NCBI RefSeq assembly: GCF_000143985.1
Contig: NC_014364.1
Span: forward strand, 2,542,001-2,606,000
Source of the DNA: Sediminispirochaeta smaragdinae DSM 11293
GTDB lineage: Bacteria; Spirochaetota; Spirochaetia; DSM-16054; Sediminispirochaetaceae
Length of the DNA stretch: 64,000 nt
Direction of reading: 5' to 3'
The position numbers and the translations under genes are program-made. Below, in pieces: positions 40,748 through 49,631 of this stretch. Under the pieces are notes generated by a model. The model had not been told where the DNA came from. It saw only the letters and a list, made by a program, of their open reading frames with translations, and searched no databases. Position 1 is the stretch's first letter. Each line of letters starts with the position of its first letter.

Positions 40748-41615
40748 CTTTATTTACCAAAAAAAGTCGATTGATTCCTAAAATAATAAGGATACCAAAA
40801 ACAATTAGCAGAACTCCAATTGTATTTGCATAACCATAGTTATTTTCCAACAGGGCAGTCTTATAAAGATATAAAGGAAGACTCAATGTCACATTGCCAG
40901 GACCGCCCTGGGTTGTCACATAAATAAATTCAAATTCCTTCAACATTGAAGTAGCAGATAATATGATGCAGGTACCAATCATTGGCTTAATCAAAGGAAG
41001 AATAATATGAATTTTGATCTGAAAATCAGAAGCCCCATCAATCATAGCAGATTCAAGAATCGATTGTGAAATTGTAGCCATTTGCGCATGAATAAGTAGC
41101 ATGACAATAGCCGCAAAAAGGAACCATCCCAAAGTTACGGTAAAAAACGCCGTTGATGGATCAAAAAACCAGTTCTGCGTGAACTCAGGATTAATAAACC
41201 TTCGAATAAAAGAATTGACCAAACCGTATTGGGGATTGAATACAAAGAGAAAAATCATTCCCCTTACCACAGGAGAAATGATGTTTGGAATCATATAAGA
41301 AATGGAAAGAGCATTCCAAATCCGTTTACGCCTGAATGCCAAAAAGGCCAGCAAGGTCCCCAAGGCTACATGTAAAGTCGACTGAATCAAAACCCAGACA
41401 ACGGTGTTTAAAATAGCTCTTCTTGCGTTGTCATCCTGAAATAACAAGCGCTTAAAATTATCAAGTCCAACAAATGTCAGAGGCTTTGAGAGCCGCCAAT
41501 CTGTAAAAGCTGTGGCAATTACCGTCAACAGTGGTAATCCATATATTGCTATAAACAGTAAAAGCGTAGGCAAAAGAAATAAAATTATCCAGATGATAGC
41601 TTTATCATGTTTCAT
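40737..41615 (-). CDS. ABC sugar transporter permease, MalF-like
   Basis: This ~292-residue permease has six membrane segments (first: IIWIILFLLPTLLLFIAIYG) and the EAA loop ESAMIDGASDFQIKIHIILPLIKP. It pairs with the MalG-like protein. The ATG at 41615 is chosen because GGAAGAAG precedes it; a frame from 41657 runs through the intercistronic hairpin. Confidence 0.92.
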   Translation of the reverse strand: MKHDKAIIWIILFLLPTLLLFIAIYGLPLLTVIATAFTDWRLSKPLTFVGLDNFKRLLFQDDNARRAILNTVVWVLIQSTLHVALGTLLAFLAFRRKRIWNALSISYMIPNIISPVVRGMIFLFVFNPQYGLVNSFIRRFINPEFTQNWFFDPSTAFFTVTLGWFLFAAIVMLLIHAQMATISQSILESAMIDGASDFQIKIHIILPLIKPMIGTCIILSATSMLKEFEFIYVTTQGGPGNVTLSLPLYLYKTALLENNYGYANTIGVLLIVFGILIILGINRLFLVNKDAE

Positions 41616-41635
41616 TGTTCTTCTTCCACTTCCAG

Positions 41636-41674
41636 CCCACCCATCCGCTATAAGCAATAGCAGGACAGGTGGGG
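41636..41674 (-). other. intercistronic stem-loop between binding-protein and permease genes
   Basis: On the minus strand an extended hairpin pairs CCCACC with GGTGGG outside and GCTAT-TGCTT-ATAGC inside, with TCC/GGA between. No T-run follows. Such hairpins often protect the binding-protein transcript and reduce permease expression. Confidence 0.65.
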
Positions 41675-41684
41675 TATACTCACA

Positions 41685-42986
41685 TTAATTATTCTTTGCA
41701 GTTTCTGTCAGTTTTCTAGCAAAATCTTCCGGTGAAAGAGAACCATTTGCAAGCAAAGGATACAATACCGAAAGTTGGTCGGTAACATTTGCATACCATG
41801 CCGCCTGAGGATATTGATAAAAATATTTTGCATCTTTTGAGAGTCGAAATAAATCTGCTACAAGGGGATATTTTTCCTTAATTACATCTGTCATTTCCAC
41901 TTTTGGAGACTCTGGTGACTCTCCCGTCAATTCGAAGTAGTGCTGCTGTGTCTCTGGCTTTGTGAGAAACTTAAGAAATTCAACAGCTGCATCTGCCTTA
42001 CTTTTGGTTTTTGAACAGCAAAAAGCTCCCTTCGCGGCGGACATAAACACCCCGCCTTCAGGATATATAGCAATACCAACTTTATCGGCAAAGCCTTCCG
42101 GGGCCTTATTGGGATCAGAAAAGTCTTTCACCATCCAGGTCCCATTGGCGATGATCGCTGTTCGGCCGCTGAAAAAATTCACGGCTCCATTTTCGTACTT
42201 TCCCCCAACAGCATCACCAGTGGTATAGTTCTGAAAGAATTTTTGAATAGAGGCAACACTTTTAATAAACTCTGGAAACTCATAATTAACGGGCTGCTGC
42301 CTATTCATAAAATCATTACCAACTTTTCCACTCGTGCCAACCAATGAGCTCAACCAGAGAGAGGTAATCCAGCCTGAATCACCTGTATCAAGAGAGAGAG
42401 GAGTAATTCCCGCATTTTTGAGCATATCAAGCTGCTGAAAAAACTCACTCCATGTTTCAGCAGGCTTTTTGATACCAGCTTTCTGAAAAAGTTCTTTATT
42501 GTAATAATAACCAATTAAGCGCTTAAAATAAGCTACTCCCATGACTTTATTATCAAAGGTGTTATATGCTAGTGTTGCAGGATCAAAGCCTGAATTCCAC
42601 ACAGGGTCTGCATCTAAATAAGGTGTTAAGTCTACAGTTTTTCCAGCTTCAACACAAAGGTCCAACAAATTGTAACTTGAGAACACAACATCAGGTAGTT
42701 TATCGGTAGATAATAAAACCTTAATTTTATCCACGTAATTCTGCTCACCGGGGACTTCCTCAACATTCACCTTAATCGTTCCCTGGTGAGTGTCTGAAAA
42801 TTCCTTTAACGCCCAGTCAAAAAATTCAGCTGCAGAATGTGTGCCCACATAAGGAGAAAGGACCTTGATTTCAACAGGGGCAGAAGCATCTTTTGCCTCT
42901 TGAGTCCCCGCACAGAAAACCATTACAGGAGATAATAACAGTAGCATAACACATACCATTACCCCAACTTTCCCTCTTCTTTCCAT
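41685..42986 (-). CDS. ABC sugar-binding lipoprotein
   Basis: This 433-residue extracellular solute-binding protein (family 1) starts with a signal sequence ending in a relaxed spirochaetal lipobox (VMVFC-AGTQEA). The mature part has the usual order: DKIKVLLSTDKLPDVVFSSY, then a WSEFFQQLDMLKNAGITPL segment and the hinge SAAKGAFCCSKTKSKADAAVEFLKFL. It is the first transport gene after the ROK regulator. A G-rich site (AGG) precedes the ATG but is weak. Confidence 0.92.
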   Translation of the reverse strand: MERRGKVGVMVCVMLLLLSPVMVFCAGTQEAKDASAPVEIKVLSPYVGTHSAAEFFDWALKEFSDTHQGTIKVNVEEVPGEQNYVDKIKVLLSTDKLPDVVFSSYNLLDLCVEAGKTVDLTPYLDADPVWNSGFDPATLAYNTFDNKVMGVAYFKRLIGYYYNKELFQKAGIKKPAETWSEFFQQLDMLKNAGITPLSLDTGDSGWITSLWLSSLVGTSGKVGNDFMNRQQPVNYEFPEFIKSVASIQKFFQNYTTGDAVGGKYENGAVNFFSGRTAIIANGTWMVKDFSDPNKAPEGFADKVGIAIYPEGGVFMSAAKGAFCCSKTKSKADAAVEFLKFLTKPETQQHYFELTGESPESPKVEMTDVIKEKYPLVADLFRLSKDAKYFYQYPQAAWYANVTDQLSVLYPLLANGSLSPEDFARKLTETAKNN

Positions 42987-43016
42987 AACAAACCTGCCTT
43001 TTCTTTTATTTTCATA

Positions 43017-43031
43017 AGCGTTAACAACGCT
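43017..43031. promoter_or_regulatory. inverted repeat between regulator and binding-protein genes
   Basis: AGCGTT-AAC-AACGCT forms 6-bp inverted arms directly behind the regulator stop and 30 bp before the binding-protein start. It may be an operator of LacI/ROK type or part of an RNA hairpin. Confidence 0.35.
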
Positions 43032-43032
43032 A

Positions 43033-44175
43033 TCAGTTATTACCTGCCAGAGACTCTTTCAGAAACATTGTGAACGAATTGTCTATTGCCATCATTGCCG
43101 ATCCAATAATCCCTGCCTCAGATGAGGCCGAAGCACGTAAATCAACATTGAACCTGAGGAGCTCCGAGGTACGGCGGCACATCGCTTCAATAAGATCATC
43201 GCCCAGAATCTGGGCAGTTATTCCGCCTAAAACCATGAGATCGATATCTAGTAAGGCAATAATATTTGCTAAGCTCACACTGAGGTTATCTACCAGATAA
43301 CTAATAATTTCCTGCTTGATATCTTTGCTGACGTTGTTTAAATCCTCGGGTGATTTAAACCTCCAAATCTCCTGAAGGGCCCTTAAACCAACCAAGTCTT
43401 CGATCTGTACGACTCCATCTTCTTTGCTTGTCAGCATATGGCCTATTTCCCCAGCTGAAAAATGGAAACCGCGTCTGATGGAACCGTCCAGTATAAGACC
43501 AGAACCCAAGCCTGTCCCAAGGGATATATATCCTAAGTCCGCATCAACCGGCAAATTTCGTAAGAAAAACTCCCCTATCGCTTCTGCATTAACATCATTC
43601 TCAACAAAAAGAGGAAAACCAAAGATATCGCATATACTTTTCGAGACTTCATGATACGGGTACCGTATATCCGGATTGTAAAAGGTATGGATATTTTCCG
43701 ATTCAGAATCAGCGATCTTCGGGATTGCCATACCAACCCCAAGAACCTTCGAAGTTGGTATGTTAGATTTATCCAAAATTTCGCCAATTATGGGAAGCAA
43801 GAATTCTGCCGATATCGATCCGATGCTATCAAGCCTGTCATAATACCGCACATCCGAAAAGATGATCTCACCACCAAGGGAAACTATTCCAATACGCAGA
43901 TACTGACCATCAAAAAGAATTCCCAGTGCATACGCAGCCTGAGGATTGAATTGCAGTTGTTCCAATTTCCTGCCTGGGCCTTCCTTTGTTAATTCCCCCA
44001 AGACCTTCAATATTTCTTTTTCCTCAAAGAATTTTACAATCTTCATGACTGTGGGAGAACTGACAGATATTTCCTTCTGAATCATCGTTCGAGTGACAAG
44101 CTTTTTCCTACGAATAAATTCAAAGACCCGTTTACGATTGTTATCTCGCATACGCGTAGCCGGATAATCAGCCAT
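43033..44175 (-). CDS. ROK family transcriptional regulator (NagC/XylR type)
   Basis: The first ~70 residues form a winged helix (VTRTMIQKEISVSSPTVMKIVKFF), followed by a ROK domain with FPLFVENDVNAEAIGEFFL and ISLGTGLGSGLILDG. Length (380 residues) fits NagC/Mlc-like repressors, which release DNA on binding a sugar or sugar phosphate. The cysteine zinc motif is absent. It heads the amino-sugar operon. AAGGAG lies 7 nt before the ATG. Confidence 0.9.
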   Translation of the reverse strand: MADYPATRMRDNNRKRVFEFIRRKKLVTRTMIQKEISVSSPTVMKIVKFFEEKEILKVLGELTKEGPGRKLEQLQFNPQAAYALGILFDGQYLRIGIVSLGGEIIFSDVRYYDRLDSIGSISAEFLLPIIGEILDKSNIPTSKVLGVGMAIPKIADSESENIHTFYNPDIRYPYHEVSKSICDIFGFPLFVENDVNAEAIGEFFLRNLPVDADLGYISLGTGLGSGLILDGSIRRGFHFSAGEIGHMLTSKEDGVVQIEDLVGLRALQEIWRFKSPEDLNNVSKDIKQEIISYLVDNLSVSLANIIALLDIDLMVLGGITAQILGDDLIEAMCRRTSELLRFNVDLRASASSEAGIIGSAMMAIDNSFTMFLKESLAGNN

Positions 44176-44195
44176 TTCTACTCCTTTTATTTTTT

Positions 44196-44231
44196 AAGTT
44201 AATTAATAAATTATATTGTTACGGCTGTCAA
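44196..44231 (-). promoter_or_regulatory. promoter and operator-like palindrome of the amino-sugar operon
   Basis: On the minus strand TTGACA (44226-44231), a 17-bp spacer and TATTAA (44203-44208) form the promoter. A palindromic TTAATTAA core with partly symmetrical flanks (44196-44212) overlaps the -10 box, as expected for a ROK repressor site. Confidence 0.55.
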
Positions 44232-44367
44232 GTAATTTCTTCTACAATTATCCACATTTGGGACACACGGAAAGCACGACCCCTCAAATCAGAAATCAAG
44301 CAGGTTCCAGCTTCTCTTTATCTTCGCCTCCGTACTTTCCGGTCGTAATCCAGATGACGCAAGGGTT

Positions 44368-45471
44368 TTACCGCAGATGGTAGCCCTGGCTATTCATTTC
44401 AGCGGCGGCGCAGGACTCATAGTCGTTCTCATCAAGGGGATAATCCCAGCAGCCCATGCGGTGGTAGAGCTCACCGCCGAAGCCTCGTTTGAAGCGGTAG
44501 AGGCCGTAGAGCGGATGAGAGGGATCGGCTGAAGGAGAGACGCCGAAAAGGTCGTATTCAAGACAACCGGCGGCCTTGGCCTCCTGTATCGCACGCCATT
44601 GAAGGGCATAGGTCGCCATGAGGTTTCTTTTGACCGAGGCAGAGGCTCCATAAAGGTAGGTGGCACGTTTTCCGGAAAAAACGAGAAACATGGCGGCCAG
44701 TGGCGTTTTTTCAGCCTGGGCAATTAAAAAACGAACTCCGGTATTCGAATCAAATATCGATCGGTCGATTCCGAGCAGATCCTTAAAATGAGTTTCCCGG
44801 TGGTGGAATAACCTGTTGCGCCGGCAGGTTTGGCTGTATAGATCGTTCCAGATCGGAAGGTCGTCAAAACCGCCGACTCTCACCGTCACCCCTTTCCTTT
44901 CGGCGAGTCTGATGTTGTAACGGGTCTTCGGGCGCATTTCCGCCATAAGGGTCTGTTCGCTTTTGCGCAAATCGAGAAAGATGGTATTAGTGGGGAGAAT
45001 GTTGGTATTTGCCTTCCGCAGATTCCAATTCCGGGTGGCGAAATTGATTCGCAGCTCCTGACTTTTCTTCTTGGGAGGCCCCAACCAGTTTCCTTCAGGG
45101 TCGAAAAAATCGCTGTCACGGGCCCAGGGGGATTCCCACTTCAGATCAAATCGGAGAAAGGCACAGGTCTCCGGCAGGTGGCTGCGCAGCCCTTCGGAAA
45201 GCTCTTCAAGCAGTATCCCTTCTTCCTCCTGTTCGGGAAGGATCTCAGGTCCATAGGGAACATAGGCGACAGAGACATCATCCGAAAGCCTGCGGTGGAG
45301 CAAAAGGAGGGTCTCCTTATCGAGTGAACCGTCGCTTTTTCGAACAGAAAGCTCGAAGACACGGGAGGCTATCCCCTGACGGGCCTTAACCAGAGACCAG
45401 AAGCGTGTTTGCTGCAGAACAGAGCTTTGATACAATTCGTTTACCGATAGATCTTTAATTCTGATATCCAT
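44368..45471 (-). CDS. FemAB-type aminoacyl transferase (peptidoglycan interpeptide bridge)
   Basis: FemX-like enzymes add an amino acid from aminoacyl-tRNA to the lipid II peptide on the cytoplasmic side. The 367-residue protein has two GNAT-like halves: SSVLQQTRFWSLVKA, the VAYVPYGPEI strand, MRPKTRYNIRLAERKGV and YALQWRAIQEAKAAGCLEYDLFGV with the YRFKRGFGGE end. Spirochaetal peptidoglycan contains ornithine with a glycine substituent, so glycyl transfer is plausible (inference). TAGTAT lies 5 nt before the start and no Shine-Dalgarno sequence is visible. Confidence 0.88.
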   Translation of the reverse strand: MDIRIKDLSVNELYQSSVLQQTRFWSLVKARQGIASRVFELSVRKSDGSLDKETLLLLHRRLSDDVSVAYVPYGPEILPEQEEEGILLEELSEGLRSHLPETCAFLRFDLKWESPWARDSDFFDPEGNWLGPPKKKSQELRINFATRNWNLRKANTNILPTNTIFLDLRKSEQTLMAEMRPKTRYNIRLAERKGVTVRVGGFDDLPIWNDLYSQTCRRNRLFHHRETHFKDLLGIDRSIFDSNTGVRFLIAQAEKTPLAAMFLVFSGKRATYLYGASASVKRNLMATYALQWRAIQEAKAAGCLEYDLFGVSPSADPSHPLYGLYRFKRGFGGELYHRMGCWDYPLDENDYESCAAAEMNSQGYHLR

Positions 45472-45516
45472 ACAACATACTACTCTACCGGAAAAAAAGT
45501 TCGGCCGCTACCCGTC

Positions 45517-45545
45517 TTGATTACGGAACCTCTTTTCGATAGGCT
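45517..45545 (+). promoter_or_regulatory. promoter of the class I methyltransferase gene
   Basis: TTGATT (45517-45522), 17 bp and TAGGCT (45540-45545) lie 10 nt before the ATG at 45556. The TTG that could open a longer frame is the -35 box itself. Confidence 0.5.
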
Positions 45546-45555
45546 TTCCGCCTGT

Positions 45556-46206
45556 ATGGATGATCTACAGCCCTGCCCTTTGTGCGGGCATTCCCCTTGC
45601 AAGATTTTCTCTGAAGATAAAATGGGACGCTATTACCGATGTTATTTCTGTTCGACCATCTTCCTCGATCCTGCGACCCTGCCTCAACCGGAAGCCGAAC
45701 GTTCACGCTATGCGCTCCATCAAAACCGCCCCACAGACGAAGCTTACCTCGCCTTTCTCAGGCGCTTGGCCGATCCCCTTTGCCGTCTCCTCAACGCCGG
45801 GGCCGGCGGACTCGATTACGGCTGTGGCCCGGTCCCCGTCCTGGCCAAGTTGCTTGAACAAAAGGGTATGTCGATAGCATGCTACGATCCCTTCTTTTTC
45901 CCGGAACAATCAGTCTTAGAGCATCGGTACGACTTCATCACCTGCTGCGAGGTAGCAGAACACTTTCACCGGCCGAAGGAAGAGTTTTCCCGTATGGCAC
46001 AGCTGCTGCGGCCAGGCGGCATCCTTGGCATCATGACAAGCTTTTTTCGGGAAACGATCAATTTTGTCGATTGGTACTATCGCCAGGATTTCACTCACGT
46101 TTCTTTTTACACAAAGAAGAGCATGGAATATGTCGCAGATCACTTCGGTTTTGAAATTCTCAAGGCCGAAGCGGACCGCAATGTTCTTTTTTTACAAAAA
46201 CAGTAG
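45556..46206 (+). CDS. class I SAM methyltransferase with an N-terminal zinc ribbon
   Basis: This ~216-residue protein has an N-terminal Cys4 ribbon (CPLCG ... CYFC) followed by a Methyltransf_23-like domain: motif I GLDYGCGPVPVLAKLL, ITCCEVAEHFHRP and LLRPGGILGIMTS. Proteins with this architecture methylate diverse small molecules or glycans; the substrate is unknown. It diverges from the FemAB gene. The ATG at 45556 follows a promoter; there is no clear ribosome site. Confidence 0.82.
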   Translation: MDDLQPCPLCGHSPCKIFSEDKMGRYYRCYFCSTIFLDPATLPQPEAERSRYALHQNRPTDEAYLAFLRRLADPLCRLLNAGAGGLDYGCGPVPVLAKLLEQKGMSIACYDPFFFPEQSVLEHRYDFITCCEVAEHFHRPKEEFSRMAQLLRPGGILGIMTSFFRETINFVDWYYRQDFTHVSFYTKKSMEYVADHFGFEILKAEADRNVLFLQKQ

Positions 46207-46218
46207 GGTAATCCCCTC

Positions 46219-46247
46219 TTGCGGCAATTTCCTCTTCCTGTGATACT
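46219..46247 (+). promoter_or_regulatory. leaderless promoter of the amino acid ABC operon
   Basis: TTGCGG (46219-46224), 17 bp and GATACT (46242-46247, preceded by T for an extended TGATACT) end 6 nt before the ATG at 46254. Confidence 0.6.
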
Positions 46248-46253
46248 GGTTCC

Positions 46254-47036
46254 ATGGATTCGAGGAAGCATCTCCTGAAAGAAACCGTGCTTTTTCTTCT
46301 TTTTTCCGGGCTATTGATTTTCGTCTTTTCCAGGATTTCGGGAAATGTCCGTTACGATTGGCAGTGGTATCGGGTGAAACGATACCTCTTTACCGCAGCA
46401 GAAGGCCGGTTCACCTTCGGCCCCCTGCTGCGGGGGCTTGGGGTGACCCTGTGGATCTCCCTCATCAGCCTCCTCTTTTCGTTTCTCATAGGGACGCTTA
46501 CACTCCTTGCCAGACTCTCCGAGGGCATCGTCGCACCGGTGATCGCCCGGCTTTATGTTAGCCTTATCCGCAACACCCCGCTTCTGATTCAGCTTTTTTT
46601 TATCTACTTTGTCATAGCACCGGTTTTCAATATTCCCGCCACCCCTTCGGCAATACTGGCTCTCTCTCTTTTCGAAGGAGCCTATACCTCAGAGATCCTT
46701 CGGGGGGCAATTTTTTCTATCTCAAAGGGGCAATGGGAAGCAGCCTATTCCCTCGGTTTTTCCTCGGGTGATCTCTACTGCCGGATCATTTTGCCCCAGG
46801 CTCTCAGAACCAGCCTGCCAGCTCTTGCAAATCAGGCCATCAACACGGTAAAGGATTCGGCGCTGGTAAGCACCATAGCCATCTACGATCTCACCATGCG
46901 CGGCAGGGAGATCATTTCCGAAACCTTTCTCACCTTCGAAATATGGTTCACCGTTGCCGCCATCTATCTTCTCATTACATTGGGGTTACAATTATGCATA
47001 CACCTGATCGACCGATCATTGAACTCTCGTCGATAA
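46254..47036 (+). CDS. polar amino acid ABC transporter permease (HisM/GlnP family), first copy
   Basis: This 260-residue permease has the family motif YVSLIRNTPLLIQLFFIYF and the ATPase-contact EAA loop GQWEAAYSLGFSSGDLYCRIILPQALR, then LVSTIAIYDLTMRGREI. About five membrane segments are visible. It overlaps the ATPase gene by 43 bp. It starts a four-gene uptake operon that also contains a second permease. Confidence 0.93.
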   Translation: MDSRKHLLKETVLFLLFSGLLIFVFSRISGNVRYDWQWYRVKRYLFTAAEGRFTFGPLLRGLGVTLWISLISLLFSFLIGTLTLLARLSEGIVAPVIARLYVSLIRNTPLLIQLFFIYFVIAPVFNIPATPSAILALSLFEGAYTSEILRGAIFSISKGQWEAAYSLGFSSGDLYCRIILPQALRTSLPALANQAINTVKDSALVSTIAIYDLTMRGREIISETFLTFEIWFTVAAIYLLITLGLQLCIHLIDRSLNSRR

Positions 47037-47749
47037 GCAAAACATTTCCAGGCGGAGTGAGGGCTCTCGACTCGGTAAGCCTTACCGTCAAGGAGGGTGA
47101 GGTGGTGGCCGTCATTGGCCCATCGGGATCGGGAAAGAGCACCATGTTGCGCTGCATCAACGGATTGGAAGAGATCGATTCGGGAACAATCGTCGTCGAC
47201 GGGATTCCCCTGGACGAAAAACCGGCAAACCGCCTCACCATCCGCACCGAGGTGGGAATGGTCTTCCAATCCTTCAATCTTTTTCCCCATCTCTCTGTGC
47301 GTGAAAATATCGATATCGCACAGATACGGGTAAGAAAACGCTCTGCCGCCCAGGCGGAAGAGCGGAGCCGTGAATTGCTTGCCAAGGTTGGGCTGACCGA
47401 CAAGATAGATGCCTATCCGTCACAGCTTTCGGGAGGTCAGAAACAGCGGGTGGCTATTGCCCGTGCCCTTGCCATGGACCCGAAGGTGATGCTTTTCGAC
47501 GAGGCGACCAGTGCCCTCGATCCGGAAATGATCGGTGAGGTGCTCCAGGTGATGCGTGACCTCGCGGCCGAAGGAATGACTATGCTTGCGGTCACCCACG
47601 AAATGGGCTTTGCCCGGGAGGTTGCCAGCCGTGTCCTCTTTCTCGATGAAGGGGCTGTCATTGAACAGCAGGAGGCAAAGGCTTTTTTTCAGCGGCCATC
47701 CCAAGAGCGGTCCAGGGAGTTTCTCCGTAAAGTATTTGACTTCAAATAG
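46994..47749 (+). CDS. polar amino acid ABC transporter ATP-binding protein (GlnQ-like)
   Basis: The ~251-residue ATPase has Walker A IGPSGSGKSTMLRC, Q loop MVFQSFNLFPHLSV, signature SGGQKQRVAIARALAM, Walker B VMLFDEATSALDPEM and switch His in AVTHEMGFA. The GlnQ/HisP branch is indicated by NLFPHLSVRENI and the MGFAREVASRVLFLDEG ending. ATG at 46994 lies inside the permease gene. A G-rich site is weak, so coupling is likely. Confidence 0.95.
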   Translation: MHTPDRPIIELSSISKTFPGGVRALDSVSLTVKEGEVVAVIGPSGSGKSTMLRCINGLEEIDSGTIVVDGIPLDEKPANRLTIRTEVGMVFQSFNLFPHLSVRENIDIAQIRVRKRSAAQAEERSRELLAKVGLTDKIDAYPSQLSGGQKQRVAIARALAMDPKVMLFDEATSALDPEMIGEVLQVMRDLAAEGMTMLAVTHEMGFAREVASRVLFLDEGAVIEQQEAKAFFQRPSQERSREFLRKVFDFK

Positions 47750-47804
47750 TCAAATACATACCATTTATATAGGTTTTAAACCAAAACACTTAAGGAAGGT
47801 TTTT

Positions 47805-48656
47805 ATGAAGAAAAGCAGAAGCTACGTTCTCATGCTTATCTGGTTTGTCGTCCTCCTTTCCTTTTTCACTGCCTGTGGGGCTCCTCCCAAAGAAGAAAAT
47901 ACCGCAGAGAATGAGTCTCAAAGGAATGGAGGCCTGATCGACGAAATTTCCCGCCGTGGTGTTCTGAAGGTCGGCATGTCTACCTTTGTACCCTGGGCCA
48001 TGAATGACAAGAACGGCCAGCTAATCGGCTTTGAAATCGATGTGGCCAAGCGTCTTGCAAAGGACCTCGGCGTTGATGTCGAGTTTGTTCCCACCAAGTG
48101 GTCGGGGATCATTCCTGCGCTTTTGACCGGAAAATTCGATGTCATTATCGGAGGAATGGGGATTCGTCCGGAGCGAAGCCTGAAGGTCAACTTTACCATC
48201 CCGTATGATTACTCGGGGATGGCCATCGTGGCAAATAAGGAAACGGCCCCGGGATACGGCTCTCTGGAGGAGTTCGACAATCCAGATGTCACCGTTGTGG
48301 CGAGAATCGGTACTACAGCAGCCGATGCCGCCAAGAAATATATGCCGAATGCCAATATCAAACTCTTTGATGATGAGGCCCAGGCGCTTCAGGAGCTGAA
48401 AACAGGCCGTGCCCATGCCATGGTGGCCTCGGCTCCCCTGCCTGCCTTCCAAGCCATCGAAAACTCAGATACCCTTTATCTACCCATACCGGGGACCTTT
48501 ACCCGCGAACCCATCGGCTTTGCAATACGCAAGAGAGAGGCCGACGCCCTGAACGTATTCAATAGCTGGATACGGGTGGTAGATTCCGAGGGGTGGCTTG
48601 CAGAACGGAAAGCCTACTGGTTTGAATCCAGGGATTGGCAGTCAGCATTGGAATGA
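47805..48656 (+). CDS. polar amino acid-binding lipoprotein
   Basis: This ~283-residue family 3 solute-binding protein has a signal peptide with lipobox FFTAC (cleaved before Cys), then the ligand-site motifs GVLKVGMSTFVPWAM, IGFEIDVAKRLAKDLG and FDVIIGGMGIRPERSLKVNF. It feeds polar amino acids to the two permeases. AAGGAAGG lies 4-6 nt before the ATG. Frame openings further upstream overlap the ATPase gene and are not used. Confidence 0.93.
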   Translation: MKKSRSYVLMLIWFVVLLSFFTACGAPPKEENTAENESQRNGGLIDEISRRGVLKVGMSTFVPWAMNDKNGQLIGFEIDVAKRLAKDLGVDVEFVPTKWSGIIPALLTGKFDVIIGGMGIRPERSLKVNFTIPYDYSGMAIVANKETAPGYGSLEEFDNPDVTVVARIGTTAADAAKKYMPNANIKLFDDEAQALQELKTGRAHAMVASAPLPAFQAIENSDTLYLPIPGTFTREPIGFAIRKREADALNVFNSWIRVVDSEGWLAERKAYWFESRDWQSALE

Positions 48657-49549
48657 AAGTTTCAGCAACACGTCATCAGCTCTTTCATGCAAAAACGAAG
48701 AGGCTTCGTATCACCGTCGACATTGTGTCGGCGGTGGTCATTCTTCTTTTCGTCGCGCTTTTTCTTTTTCGTTCCTCACAGGTGATGCATTACAGATGGA
48801 ACTGGAAGCCGGTAGTCGCTTCATTTTTCAATCCACGGGGAATCTTGCTTAAGGGATTTCTCACCACTATCCGATTGTCGATCTGGTCGAGCATCATCGC
48901 CTTCTTCATCGGTACCGTTGTTGGTGTTGGACGATTGGTACGCAACCGCTTTTTCAGGCTGCTTTCAGGCCTTTACGTCTCACTTATCAGGAATCTGCCG
49001 CCTCTGGTTTTGGTCTTTATCTTCTACTTCTTTTTCTCAAGCCAGCTTCTGGATCCCCTCGGTATCGATCAGGCCGCACGAAATGCCGCCCCTTTGGTCC
49101 AAAGGTTGCTCTCGATATTTTTATCGCAGCCTTCCAGGCTTACCGCCTTTCTTTCGGCAGTCGTCACTCTGGGTATCTACGAAGGCTCCTACATCGCCGA
49201 AATCATTCAGTCGGGAATACGCTCGGTTGATAGGGGACAATGGGAGGCCAGCTACAGCCTCGGACTCTCATCCTTCGATCGTACGCGGCTTATCATCCTG
49301 CCTCAGGCGGCACGAAACGCCCTCCCTGCCCTTACCGGACAATTCATTTCAACCATGAAGGACTCATCGATTGTTTCGGTGATTTCCATTGCAGAGCTCA
49401 CCTTCCAGGGGATGGAATTGACGGCATCAACCTATCGTACCCTTGAGATTTGGAGTGCCGTTACCCTTCTCTATTTTCTCTTGACCTTCACCGCCTCCAT
49501 CCTCTCTTCGAGGATAGAAAGCGGTTTACGAAAGCGGTTTTCCGATTAA
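48653..49549 (+). CDS. polar amino acid ABC transporter permease, second copy
   Basis: This ~298-residue permease overlaps the binding-protein stop by four bases (ATGA). It has YVSLIRNLPPLVLVFIFYFFF, the EAA loop GQWEASYSLGLSSFDRTRLIILPQAAR and the C-terminal SVISIAELTFQGMEL. It is longer than the first permease because of an extra ~35-residue loop before the EAA region. The operon gives each transporter a permease heterodimer. Confidence 0.92.
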   Translation: MKVSATRHQLFHAKTKRLRITVDIVSAVVILLFVALFLFRSSQVMHYRWNWKPVVASFFNPRGILLKGFLTTIRLSIWSSIIAFFIGTVVGVGRLVRNRFFRLLSGLYVSLIRNLPPLVLVFIFYFFFSSQLLDPLGIDQAARNAAPLVQRLLSIFLSQPSRLTAFLSAVVTLGIYEGSYIAEIIQSGIRSVDRGQWEASYSLGLSSFDRTRLIILPQAARNALPALTGQFISTMKDSSIVSVISIAELTFQGMELTASTYRTLEIWSAVTLLYFLLTFTASILSSRIESGLRKRFSD

Positions 49550-49631
49550 GCCGGAGCTCTGGAGCCCTCGATTCAAACAGACGAAGCGGCCGCATATGTC
49601 GTCAGAAGTCAGAAAAACCGAGGGTTACTCC

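Noticed and set aside
47750..47804. GGTTTTAAACC near-palindrome before the binding-protein gene
   Set aside because: It is short, odd-centred and lies in a 55-bp gap with a normal ribosome site; chance is sufficient.
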